Shown here piece after piece: positions 21,318-30,574 of a DNA stretch of 64,000 nucleotides (within the stretch, counting starts at the first letter, position 1; every line of letters starts with the position of its first letter). Below the pieces are notes generated by a model. That model saw nothing but the letters and a program-made list of their open reading frames with translations. It was not told the origin of the DNA and made no database searches. The DNA is from Rhodococcus sp. PAMC28707 (lineage in GTDB: Bacteria; Actinomycetota; Actinomycetes; Mycobacteriales; Mycobacteriaceae). The position numbers and the translations under genes are program-made. The DNA lies in the NCBI RefSeq assembly GCF_004795915.1, contig NZ_CP039253.1:3561501-3625500 (forward strand). The letters are read 5' to 3'.

Positions 21318-24300
21318 CTATGACGCGCTCCGCAGAGCTACCGCAATCTGTTCTATATCAGGTGTGCACAGGGTCCAACCCGCCTCAGACATCGTATTTG
21401 TAGTCGCGTCGTCCGGAGCAAACAGCACGCCGATGCGCATGTCGCGCCACGCGAAATCGACGACCTCGCCGTCGTCGGTCTCGAACCCAACGATCGGCAC
21501 AGGCAAGTCTGTCGCTGCGAGTTCGATCACGAACTTCTTCTCAGCATCGGAGACAGTCGAGTCGTAGACCGCCTGCCACTCTGCCGTTAGTTCGGCTACC
21601 GGGGCCGCAGCAGGCGCGCTAGCGCCAGCCTCGACGAGACTGCGCGTTGTGATGTGGTGATTTCTGCTCAGCCCCAGCCAATTCGACAACCGGAGCCACT
21701 CCTTCCACGCACGGCCGTCGTGAACCTCAAGCTTCTCATCCCGGTCGTCGACGACGAGCACAGCTTTGATCTTTCGCGAGTCATGATGCATTGCGGCTGT
21801 TATTGAAAGTGGCCCGTCAACGTGGAACCAGCACATATCGACTCCGTCCCCGAACGCGGCGGAGGCGCCATCAAGAAGTCTGACGGCATTTGCGGTGACA
21901 GTCTCACCGTCACCTTTGACACGGTTGTCCGATCGCACCAGCGCCATTGGCAACCATTTGCCTACCGACTCCCACGCGTCGAGGTCAGGGTCCGTGATGA
22001 AAGCAACCAGTGTGGTGACGGGGTCTGCAGCGAGCTGTTTGACGATGGCCGGGCGCAGCGCACCAGCCTTCATTGCAGTCGACGAGCCACTGTCGGTCAG
22101 CCATGGGGGCTGGACCAATTCATGGGTCTTGAAGCGTTGCAAGTCTTCGTGGCCGAACGACCACACGAGATGTCCACTGTCGCGCAGAATTGCTCGCTTG
22201 GTGGCGTCGTCGGCGACACGGTTGTGGCCAGGCGTGGCGTGAAACTTTCGGCCGTCCGCGAAGATCGCGATGCGGGGAACATCGGAATCATTTGTCGCGA
22301 GCTCGAAGTCGGGCTTCGAGTTGGCCATATGCACCTGGGGAGTGAGTTTCCATGTACGAATCTTCTTGCCAGGCAAAACAATCGTCGCCGACGGTCCGTA
22401 GGTGCCAGGGGTTTCCTTGACGGTCGCACCCATCGTGCGCAAACGCTCGACGAACGCAACATAGAACTCTTTCTCCAGCGGTGACTCGTCGCCGCCGATC
22501 GGCTTCCCGCGAGGTCCTTCCCTGACCGATTTGACCCACTCATCGCGATTCGGTTCGACGTCGTCATCCACATCGAGAAGATCGTTCAGCACACGCAGCG
22601 CGGTCATGCGGGATACCTTGTCCAGCTCATGTGGCGGCGAGAACGGCAGCAGGCACTTGTGGCAGGCGAGCCGGTCGTGTCCGGCGCAATCGCAATCTCG
22701 CACTACCGCCCGGGCTGCGTCGAGTACCGCCCAGACCTTCGCCGGATCGGCGAACTCGGCGAGATATCCGGTGCCGCCCGGAACAGTGTCGTGGATCAGC
22801 AGAGCCCGCTGGCTGGGGGCGTACAGGGCGTCAGTGATAGTCGCGACGTCGAGGTGTTCGGGGGAGCCGCCGATGACCTGTCGCAGGCCCAACAGAATTG
22901 CCGCACTGAGGCTGGGGTGAGCGAAGAGGTCATACTCCAGCGACTTGGGTAGGTGCAGCAGCACACCCTGCGTGCGGAGAGTACGTGCCAACGCGATTTC
23001 GCGGACATGCTCGGTTGCTGCGTTCCGGTGCCGGCACCAGCTTCGGTGCTCGTAACGACTATTGCGGCCCGCCGACCGATCCAGCTGCCCGCATGACGAG
23101 CACACTCGGAACAAGCCTGTAGTTGTGTCCTGCCCAGCTATGGTGCGGGTGCCGCCCTGAGAAGTCCGGCGTCCCATGTTGAGCCACCGAACGTCTATGC
23201 GACGCAGGTACTCCGCGCCGAACTCGTGATTGTCGACGAACCACGCGCGCTCGACGTTGACGGGATCGATATCCGCGGCGGTGACGACCGTGAACGACTC
23301 CTTGTGCCGCTCGTCGCGTGCATCGTTGATTGACGCCTCGTCCCGGCGGACCTCGGCAGAGACGCGGGCCATCTCAACCACCTGAAGCTGCTGGCTCACG
23401 TCCGCGATCGCACCGGTGCCGCATCGCGGGCATGCCGTCACCGACGGTGGTTCCTCGCCTGCAAGTGTGATGCCTGCCCAACCGCACTGGGGGCACAGTC
23501 GCCAGGTGTGGATGTTGGATTCGCCGGCGCCCAGGTCTACGGCATCGATCCGAGCAGCCAACCCCTGTGCGTAGAACGTGGCGCCTGGTGCCAATTCTGT
23601 CAGGGCAACCCGAGAACCCCTTTGGTAGCTAGTGGCTTCGCCCATGTACTGGTTGGTATCGGGGTCGATCCAAGTGACGCCGACGTCGAGGGTGACAGCG
23701 TCGTCGAGCAATGTGTAGTTGGGCAGCACGCCGTAGCGTTCGAGGACACTGATCCAGTAGTCGTCGGTGAGATCGTGGATTTGTCCGCCGACCAACCGAA
23801 GAGAGCCCTTGGCGGTTCGTAGGTCGCGGAGGTCGTCGTCCGTGGCGGCGGGGGAAGACGCACGACGCTCGAACTCGTCCATCTCCGCATCAACAGCATC
23901 ACGCCGGGCGGTCAGCTCGGTGAGGTCACGGTTCCAGCGATGTACCGCATCCTGCAAACTGGTTACAAGTCCGCCTGGGCCTCCACCGTCGCTTGGTGTT
24001 GCCCATGCGCGCAACGACATACGGGTGTGTTCGTCGAGCACCTCGTCGAACTGCGCCAGGAACCCGTCGACGAGCGATTTGGCGTCGAGGTCCACGGCAG
24101 CGAGTAGCTCTGCCATCCAGCTCCCCTGGTCGAAACTTCCGAGCACGGCGCGTGCGCCGCGCGGCGCAACGGTGCTCGAATCTCTGGCAAGGCGGTCGAT
24201 CACGTGGGCAACGTACTGGCGTTGCAGGATCTCTTCGGCAGTGAGAAAGGTTGCTGGCGGGCGAACTTCGCCCTGGATCACCGAGGTCGGGTCATACAGT

Positions 24301-27300
24301 TTGGGTAGGTGCTCACCACGGCCGCGGACGAAGGCGAGGACCAACGAGTTTCCGGTAAGACGCCCCGCACGGCCCACCCGCTGAAGGTATGAGGCGACGG
24401 TGCGCGGCAGCGATCCAAGCATCACGGTAGAGAGGTCGCCGATGTCGATGCCCATCTCCAACGTGGGCGTGGCGACAAGAACGTTCGGAGCCTGTGGGTC
24501 TGCACCGCCACGCTTGAACGCGGTCTCGTAGCCCAGTCGGGTTGCGGTGGGTAGGAGCGATGTGTGCTCACGAGCAACGACGCGTTTCATCTCGGCGCTG
24601 TCGTAGAGCCGCCGATAGAAGTTCTGCGCCTTTGGTGCGCGGGCGAGCGTGCCTGGACAGCGCACGAGCAGGCAAGGTGCACCATCCAGCTCATCGACGA
24701 CGATTATGCTGCCGGGGGTCGGGGTCTGACAGACGCTGCAGACCAGCAGATGACGCTTATCGGCGAGATCGGCGTCGGCGGGCGCGGAGACAATCACGGC
24801 GGCTGCAGGGAGTGCATATGCGGTGAGGCCGCTCTCGGTCAGTATTGCCGTGAGTACCCGTTGCTCGGCAAGGACCGAAAACAACGAGCGGGCTAGGAAG
24901 CTGCCGTCAAACGGCGACACCCCCAGGCACTGCGACGCCCATCGGGCGTACCAGGACGATGCTGACGTAAACGCATCGAATCCTTCAGGCACAGAACGTG
25001 ATCCGACTGCTGGAAACGCGGGGGCAGGCCGCCCCTTGGGGAATGCAGGCATGCCCTCGCCCTTCGGGCGAGCGCCCCACACCCAGCGGCGGTTCGCGTC
25101 TTTCTCGACGAACTTGCGCAACCACGGGTGATGTATTGCACCACGGGTACGGACACGTTCGACGGTACCGCGAACCCAGCGGGCTACTGCCGCTGAATCT
25201 GGCGTGCTGAGCGTCAGCTGATGCTCTGTGGCGTTTAGAGCGGCCCGTCCAAGGCGGACGGGGCGGTCGGGACCACCCAATCCGACTTCGGCGACCGCGC
25301 TGCCAGTGAGTTCGAGTGTTCGGCCAAGCCTGGACTGCAAACCGAACTCTAGGTCGATGTCAAACTCAAGCCGCCGCAGCACCTTTGCGGTTGCCTTGGT
25401 TCGCGCCGAAGTGGGTGAACCAGGCTTCCAGAACGGTGCGAACTCGTCGTGGTCGACGATGTCGGGTGCGAGGAGGTGGTAGCGCCGGGCGGGATCCTCA
25501 CCGGCGCGTGCGATAAGTGCTTCGCAGACTTCTGGCAGGGTCAGCGACGAGCCAGCGATAGCGCTGCGCAGGGTTGAGCGGAAGCTGAGAGTGTGGGAGC
25601 GCGCTTGGACAAAGCCGGCGCGATGGGCGGCGTCCTGCACGCTGTCGGTGAACATCAACGCCTTCTTTTCGTCAGCGTCGAGGCGGGCATCACCGAAAAG
25701 GTTCGACAACGTAACCGAGAGTTGCGTGGCGACGGCGCTTCCGAGAAATCTGATGCCGTCGGCGACGCCGCAGGCGGGGCAGGTGTCATTCTTGGATCCT
25801 TCTTCGACGTTCTCGCCCGTCAGGACGAGAACCGGGAGAACTCTTCCCTCGAGGTCGTCGGTGCTGTCGGCCCCGGGTGCGTTATCGGAGATTTCGCGGT
25901 CGTCGATGCGGAACCAACGAAGTCCTTCGATTTGTTCGTCGGGACGGGTTTGGACGCGCAGCGCTTCGGCAGGCGCGGAAATCAAAGCGCGGAAGCGCGA
26001 GGCGCCCGAGGCGTGGTCGGCGCGAATCGACTCGTCGGTTACATCGAGGGTATGGCCAGTGGGGGCCAGGCGAGCACCCCACCCTGAGCGGCCGCAGTGT
26101 CGGCAGTACAGCGCCGGAAGGTGCATGACGTCGCCGTCTTCTTGCACTCCGTCATCGGACCAGCGATAGGAAGTGTTGGTGGCAACGGCACGGTCGATGC
26201 GGGAGAGCTCCCGGATCCATAGATGCACATCTACGTTCAGTGCCGAGCGCCCCACTTCAGCGCGCAGGTGGGATAGCGCCGCGAATAGATAATCGAGGAA
26301 TCGTTGTTGCGCCGTTCGAATACGGCGCGTGTCGCGTTCGATTGCCGGAATATCGAACACGGCTGCTGCAAGATCGGCAAGCGAAACTGCAATGCTCGCG
26401 TGAGTGAGCAGTTGGGCCAGCAGCGGATGGCCCTTGAGGAGATGTAGCTGTTCGTCCGAACTCAGGCGGCGTACGTCGTTGACGCTGAGGCGGCGATCTG
26501 TGTCCAGGTCATTTGCAGTGGTGAACAGTTCGGTGCGTTCGAACACCTCGGCTCGCTGGAACAGCTCGGCGAGCACTGCCGCAGTCACGGCCGCGTTGCT
26601 TGGTGACCCGGACGTGAACGCGTCGAGACGTTCCGCGGATTCGACCAATTCCGGGGCCTTCGCCTCGAATAACCGATCGAGGGACGTGTCGCGGTCGCTC
26701 AACCATTCCGCAACGGTGAGGCGCGTCTCGCCGATGACAGCGTCGGGTTCGAACGGTTCGCCGAATACAGTGCGCGCAAAGCTCAGCATCGCTCTTGGCT
26801 CGGCCCTGGAGCCGAGCGTGGCGGATGTCGCGACGGGGGTAATCCGCCCGAGCGGGCGGGCTCGGTCTTTGTCGGTGACGGGTGATGAATCTGTCCAGTG
26901 CGCCTTGACTGTGAGGCCGAGCCGGCGCAGAAGCATGGCCACGTCGGTACCTTGCGCGCCGTCGTAAGTGTGGAACTCGTCGAGGACCACGTATTGCAAC
27001 GATTCGGTTGAGAGTCGCCAGATGTCGGAACGATCAGGATGCAGAAGGAGGTGGTCAAGCATCTTGTAGTTGGTAAGCAGGACGTCAGGTGGAGCGGAGT
27101 GCATCAAAGAGCGGTCGGTGATAAGGCCTTCGTCGCTGACCTTAGTTCGGCCGCCGGTTGACTGTTCGCCGGTGTAGAGGCCGGCGGACACACCTGATAG
27201 TTCAGAATTCTCGGCAATCACACTGGCAAGGCGTTCGGCTTGGTCGTTGGCGAGCGCATTCATTGGGTAGAGAATGAGGGCCTTCATGCCGGTGACGCCG

Positions 27301-27686
27301 GCAGCCTTGGCGCGCAGAACGTGGTCGAGGATCGGATACAGGAAGGCCTCGGTCTTTCCAGATCCGGTGCCTGTAGTCACAAGCGTTGGTTGGGGACGCG
27401 TTTGGAACTTCGTGGACAACCGTTCGAATGCGAAGGCCTGATGGCCGTAGGGGATGAATCCGGCTGGGCACCAATCAAGGTGCATGCCCCAGTTGCCCAC
27501 AGCTGGGGCAAAGGGGAGTCGGAGCCGCACGTAGGGGCCTTTGAACATGCCAGTGTCGGAATGGCCGACAAAGTCGGACAGGGTGCCCTGGGCGTCGGGG
27601 TCCGTCAAGGCGAACGTCGTCGCGAGGTAGTCGGTCAATCCTTCGCGCAGGTTGTTGGCTTGAATGGTCGGTAGTAGTGCTCCCAC
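21318..27686 (-). CDS. Giant DEAD/DEAH helicase with DUF1998-like zinc domain and C-terminal nuclease-like domain
   Basis: 2122 residues from GTG 27686, chosen because AGGAG lies upstream and the text before it is not protein-like. Walker A is TTGTGSGKTEAFLYP (K111) and motif II is VVLDEFHTYDGAQG. The second lobe has TPTLEMGIDIGDL and YLQRVGRAGR. Zinc-type clusters follow (CPQCGW then CPRCG; CSSCGQ; CRHR), then a DUF1998-like end with IHDTVPGGTGYLAEF and CDCAGHDRLACHKCLLPF. After that comes a module with SKPDFEL, IAIFADGRKFHA and DDATKRAILRDSGH, resembling the DUF559/Vsr nuclease fold. It thus combines what DISARM splits into DrmA and DrmB, adds a nuclease, and also resembles DruE. It is the fourth gene of the leftward operon, 83 bp after the NTPase gene. 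Confidence 0.83.
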   Translation of the reverse strand: MGALLPTIQANNLREGLTDYLATTFALTDPDAQGTLSDFVGHSDTGMFKGPYVRLRLPFAPAVGNWGMHLDWCPAGFIPYGHQAFAFERLSTKFQTRPQPTLVTTGTGSGKTEAFLYPILDHVLRAKAAGVTGMKALILYPMNALANDQAERLASVIAENSELSGVSAGLYTGEQSTGGRTKVSDEGLITDRSLMHSAPPDVLLTNYKMLDHLLLHPDRSDIWRLSTESLQYVVLDEFHTYDGAQGTDVAMLLRRLGLTVKAHWTDSSPVTDKDRARPLGRITPVATSATLGSRAEPRAMLSFARTVFGEPFEPDAVIGETRLTVAEWLSDRDTSLDRLFEAKAPELVESAERLDAFTSGSPSNAAVTAAVLAELFQRAEVFERTELFTTANDLDTDRRLSVNDVRRLSSDEQLHLLKGHPLLAQLLTHASIAVSLADLAAAVFDIPAIERDTRRIRTAQQRFLDYLFAALSHLRAEVGRSALNVDVHLWIRELSRIDRAVATNTSYRWSDDGVQEDGDVMHLPALYCRHCGRSGWGARLAPTGHTLDVTDESIRADHASGASRFRALISAPAEALRVQTRPDEQIEGLRWFRIDDREISDNAPGADSTDDLEGRVLPVLVLTGENVEEGSKNDTCPACGVADGIRFLGSAVATQLSVTLSNLFGDARLDADEKKALMFTDSVQDAAHRAGFVQARSHTLSFRSTLRSAIAGSSLTLPEVCEALIARAGEDPARRYHLLAPDIVDHDEFAPFWKPGSPTSARTKATAKVLRRLEFDIDLEFGLQSRLGRTLELTGSAVAEVGLGGPDRPVRLGRAALNATEHQLTLSTPDSAAVARWVRGTVERVRTRGAIHHPWLRKFVEKDANRRWVWGARPKGEGMPAFPKGRPAPAFPAVGSRSVPEGFDAFTSASSWYARWASQCLGVSPFDGSFLARSLFSVLAEQRVLTAILTESGLTAYALPAAAVIVSAPADADLADKRHLLVCSVCQTPTPGSIIVVDELDGAPCLLVRCPGTLARAPKAQNFYRRLYDSAEMKRVVAREHTSLLPTATRLGYETAFKRGGADPQAPNVLVATPTLEMGIDIGDLSTVMLGSLPRTVASYLQRVGRAGRLTGNSLVLAFVRGRGEHLPKLYDPTSVIQGEVRPPATFLTAEEILQRQYVAHVIDRLARDSSTVAPRGARAVLGSFDQGSWMAELLAAVDLDAKSLVDGFLAQFDEVLDEHTRMSLRAWATPSDGGGPGGLVTSLQDAVHRWNRDLTELTARRDAVDAEMDEFERRASSPAATDDDLRDLRTAKGSLRLVGGQIHDLTDDYWISVLERYGVLPNYTLLDDAVTLDVGVTWIDPDTNQYMGEATSYQRGSRVALTELAPGATFYAQGLAARIDAVDLGAGESNIHTWRLCPQCGWAGITLAGEEPPSVTACPRCGTGAIADVSQQLQVVEMARVSAEVRRDEASINDARDERHKESFTVVTAADIDPVNVERAWFVDNHEFGAEYLRRIDVRWLNMGRRTSQGGTRTIAGQDTTTGLFRVCSSCGQLDRSAGRNSRYEHRSWCRHRNAATEHVREIALARTLRTQGVLLHLPKSLEYDLFAHPSLSAAILLGLRQVIGGSPEHLDVATITDALYAPSQRALLIHDTVPGGTGYLAEFADPAKVWAVLDAARAVVRDCDCAGHDRLACHKCLLPFSPPHELDKVSRMTALRVLNDLLDVDDDVEPNRDEWVKSVREGPRGKPIGGDESPLEKEFYVAFVERLRTMGATVKETPGTYGPSATIVLPGKKIRTWKLTPQVHMANSKPDFELATNDSDVPRIAIFADGRKFHATPGHNRVADDATKRAILRDSGHLVWSFGHEDLQRFKTHELVQPPWLTDSGSSTAMKAGALRPAIVKQLAADPVTTLVAFITDPDLDAWESVGKWLPMALVRSDNRVKGDGETVTANAVRLLDGASAAFGDGVDMCWFHVDGPLSITAAMHHDSRKIKAVLVVDDRDEKLEVHDGRAWKEWLRLSNWLGLSRNHHITTRSLVEAGASAPAAAPVAELTAEWQAVYDSTVSDAEKKFVIELAATDLPVPIVGFETDDGEVVDFAWRDMRIGVLFAPDDATTNTMSEAGWTLCTPDIEQIAVALRSAS

Positions 27687-27769
27687 GCTCAACTTCTCCT
27701 GTCGATCTGTCGAATCTCTTAATCTCGTCCAAACGCACACGGAGCTGGTTGGGTCAGGCTGGAGCGTGA

Positions 27770-30523
27770 TCAGGCATCCTTGCTCGACTTTCGCGGAACG
27801 GGCAACGTCTTTACACCCGCGAATCGTGCCCAGCTCCGGAGGTGACCACCAAGACCCTTTGTCGTGGAGTCTGTCCACTGAGCGGATATCGTGGAGCGGA
27901 CGGCGCTGCCTACTGCGAAGCCAGGCGCTGATGGGTTCTGCTCGAGAACGTTCAAGCCAGCTTGAACGCCGGGGACCGCTTTCATCAATGCCAGCAGTTC
28001 ACCCGAATCGATCCTGCCGTCTTCTATGAGGCTGGGTTTGGCGAGCGTGATAGTTCCGTCCTCTGCCACTTCAACAGCGTTTAGAACCAGCAGCGGCCTG
28101 AGTGCCCGTTTTCGAGACTCTTCCACTACAACGACGCCGCTCGAGACCTCAAGAAGCAGCTCCATTGATGGGCGCGGGGCATCATGGGGGAATCCGCCGC
28201 GCGATCTTCGGCCAAGTTTGGCTCCGAGTAGGCTGCCACTTCCCGAAGTCCCTTCAGGCGGTGCAGTCCACGAGATTCCAGACTTGGTCTCCGCTAGGCC
28301 GGAATACTCAAACCACTGAAGATGCACTCGTGCGTACGAAGTCCACGTCGATTCTGATACTTCTACGGCGGGAAATGCACTGGGTAGCTCCTTCGAGAAG
28401 GAGCTGATTGAAACGTTTCCAAGTCGTTCTGCCAGTGAAAGAAAAGCTGAGTAGGAACGGTGACGGCGCAGAGATGAAGAGACGCGGCGGCGAAGCTCGG
28501 CTTCTTGGTCCGCCGAGTTCCAAATTTCAGAAAGCAGCTGGACCCGGTTTGGCTCATAGGTCGTTGTACCTAGAAGTCGAAGCTCACGACTCAGGTTAAA
28601 GACGGCATTCTCGCTGGTGCCCAGTCGACCAGCAATATCGGGCACACTACTGTCCCCGTCGTCTCTACGAACCTCGCGGAGCAACCTTGCAACTGAGTTG
28701 GGGCTCTGTCGAAGAATGTACGAGTCCTCTACAGGAATCCGACCGTTATTTAGATAGTCGCGAAAAATGTCCCAGTAAGTATCAAGGCGCTCGCCGACTT
28801 GTACAACCAATCTCCTGTTTACAAGCGATTCCACTACGGGCGCAGTCACTCGCTCCATTACCTCGCTAATGGCGATCGGTGCGTACCGGGCTATATGTCG
28901 AAGAGCTTCTTGTTCAGTTGGACCTAATTCGGCGAGATCTGCGTCGAATAATCCCTGGACGTTAAGTGCCTCACTCGCAAGCCTTTCTTGTGATGCTCCA
29001 GACTTTATTTCGCGGATCAAGTGTCCAGCTAGTTTTTTGAACAGCCATGGGAGGCCCTGGCTGTATTCGCGAAGGCGAGTCTTTAGGTCTTTCGCAAGCG
29101 GTTTATCAATTTCTTTCTCAAGACGCCGAAGAAGCGTGTCAATTTCGGACGCGCCTAAAGGACCGATCGTAAGTACTGTCGCGTTTGATCGAATGTCGTC
29201 TCGAAGTTGGTAAGGATGACTCTCCGTCCAGCCGACGAGATCGGTCTTCCAGGCAAATCCGATCAGGATTCGATCGGATAGATCACGTGCGGTAAGTGCG
29301 AGGTCGCGAAATTCCCGGGTAAGGCTTTCGTCTCTGAAGACATTCTCGAACTGGTCGAAGAATACGATTAGCGGACCGCCCGTCCATGCGGCGTCGGCTA
29401 GTGTCTTCGCCGCGCTTGATAGACTGCCCCAACTAGCGTTGGCGGGTAACATGAGAACGCCTTCGGTATGGGCTTTCTGTGCGGCAACTCGTAAAGAATC
29501 AGTGACAAATCTGCGGTGTGTTGCGGTCCGCGAATCAATAATTAGCGAGCAGCCGGAGCGCTCTGATGCGATAGATTGGAGTCGAAGTGCGGCCGAACTC
29601 TTCCCCCATCCCGATTGCGCATTCAGCACCACTACGCCCGCTTTGTCGTCAATCGCATTCTCAAGCTGGCGGACTAGTGATTTGCGTCCGACAAAGAACC
29701 TTGGCGAAGCCGGCAACTGATATTCGAAGTCTGATTGACTCCCGTTGACCGTGACGATCATATCAACGGGTTCCTGAGCTGGCTCTTGTGCCTCTGATGG
29801 CCCGTGAGCGTCTACGACGGGTCTCTCTTGAGAGTACGGATCGATTGACAGGGCAGTTGTGAGCGGTTCTGGAACGGTTCCGTTGGTTCCCCAGACGAGT
29901 ACGCGGAGTGGCGTACGCTTGTCCCTGTCTAACTCGATGCAGGCGGAGTAGACACCATGAGCACTAACGATAACCGCAGGGTCGCTTTGCAGAATACCGT
30001 CAATTGGGCAGTCGACGATCGTCCGGCGTTCCTTCAGGAATGCAACGATGGATCTTGAGGTGAGGCAGCGAAAACTATTGTCATTCTTTGTGATCAGGTC
30101 GGCAAGCTGTTGTCCATTCGATGTTAGGCGGGGGATGGCAACAAAGAACCCTTGTGTGGCTGGATCTGTGTATCGACGTGTGACGACCTTGCTGTGGAAC
30201 GTCCCAAGCATGGCGGCGCTGACTGCGCTGGTGTAGGCCTTGCACTCTGCAAGTGCCGTGTGTGCAGAGAGTTCATGGGTTGCGACGACATCGATTTCGA
30301 TACCATTCGCAGTTACATTCAGGCTCTCGCGAGTGGGCTTAGAGTATCCAAACGCATGAAGTAGCTGAGCAACGAACTTCTCAAAAATGTGTCCACGCGC
30401 ATTGTTGACAGCAGAAGTCGAATCCCCCTCAGCAAGAACGATTATTGCTGGATCCGACAGGGCGACTGCGGGCATCTCGGCCGTATGTGGTGCCAGGCCA
30501 TCAAGGCTGACGTTATTGCTCAC
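27770..30523 (-). CDS. Mrr-like nuclease fused to a STAND-type NTPase
   Basis: 917 residues from GTG 30523 with AAGGAA upstream. The N-terminal ~170 residues look like an Mrr/PD-(D/E)XK nuclease: NARGHIFEKFVAQLLHAFGY, then GIEIDVV (D78) and LAECKA (E93, K95). Residues ~275-500 are a P-loop NTPase with NAQSGWGKSS (K308) and IVFFDQFENVF (D390), followed by a winged-helix-like section and a long C-terminal part with no repeats recognised. STAND ATPases with effector nucleases are typical phage sensors (Avs-like logic), but this exact protein is not one I recognise. It is visibly more AT-rich than the genes on either side, suggesting separate acquisition into the operon. Confidence 0.78.
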   Translation of the reverse strand: MSNNVSLDGLAPHTAEMPAVALSDPAIIVLAEGDSTSAVNNARGHIFEKFVAQLLHAFGYSKPTRESLNVTANGIEIDVVATHELSAHTALAECKAYTSAVSAAMLGTFHSKVVTRRYTDPATQGFFVAIPRLTSNGQQLADLITKNDNSFRCLTSRSIVAFLKERRTIVDCPIDGILQSDPAVIVSAHGVYSACIELDRDKRTPLRVLVWGTNGTVPEPLTTALSIDPYSQERPVVDAHGPSEAQEPAQEPVDMIVTVNGSQSDFEYQLPASPRFFVGRKSLVRQLENAIDDKAGVVVLNAQSGWGKSSAALRLQSIASERSGCSLIIDSRTATHRRFVTDSLRVAAQKAHTEGVLMLPANASWGSLSSAAKTLADAAWTGGPLIVFFDQFENVFRDESLTREFRDLALTARDLSDRILIGFAWKTDLVGWTESHPYQLRDDIRSNATVLTIGPLGASEIDTLLRRLEKEIDKPLAKDLKTRLREYSQGLPWLFKKLAGHLIREIKSGASQERLASEALNVQGLFDADLAELGPTEQEALRHIARYAPIAISEVMERVTAPVVESLVNRRLVVQVGERLDTYWDIFRDYLNNGRIPVEDSYILRQSPNSVARLLREVRRDDGDSSVPDIAGRLGTSENAVFNLSRELRLLGTTTYEPNRVQLLSEIWNSADQEAELRRRVSSSLRRHRSYSAFLSLAERLGNVSISSFSKELPSAFPAVEVSESTWTSYARVHLQWFEYSGLAETKSGISWTAPPEGTSGSGSLLGAKLGRRSRGGFPHDAPRPSMELLLEVSSGVVVVEESRKRALRPLLVLNAVEVAEDGTITLAKPSLIEDGRIDSGELLALMKAVPGVQAGLNVLEQNPSAPGFAVGSAVRSTISAQWTDSTTKGLGGHLRSWARFAGVKTLPVPRKSSKDA

Positions 30524-30574
30524 TACGTTCCTTTGTCAGAGTGTGATTGTCCGAAGTGTGTAGGGTGCTCGGCA

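Noticed and set aside
27687-27878. 64-codon N-terminal extension of the giant helicase
   Set aside because: It would overlap the NTPase gene, lacks conserved-looking sequence, and the GTG at 27686 has an AGGAG at the right distance.
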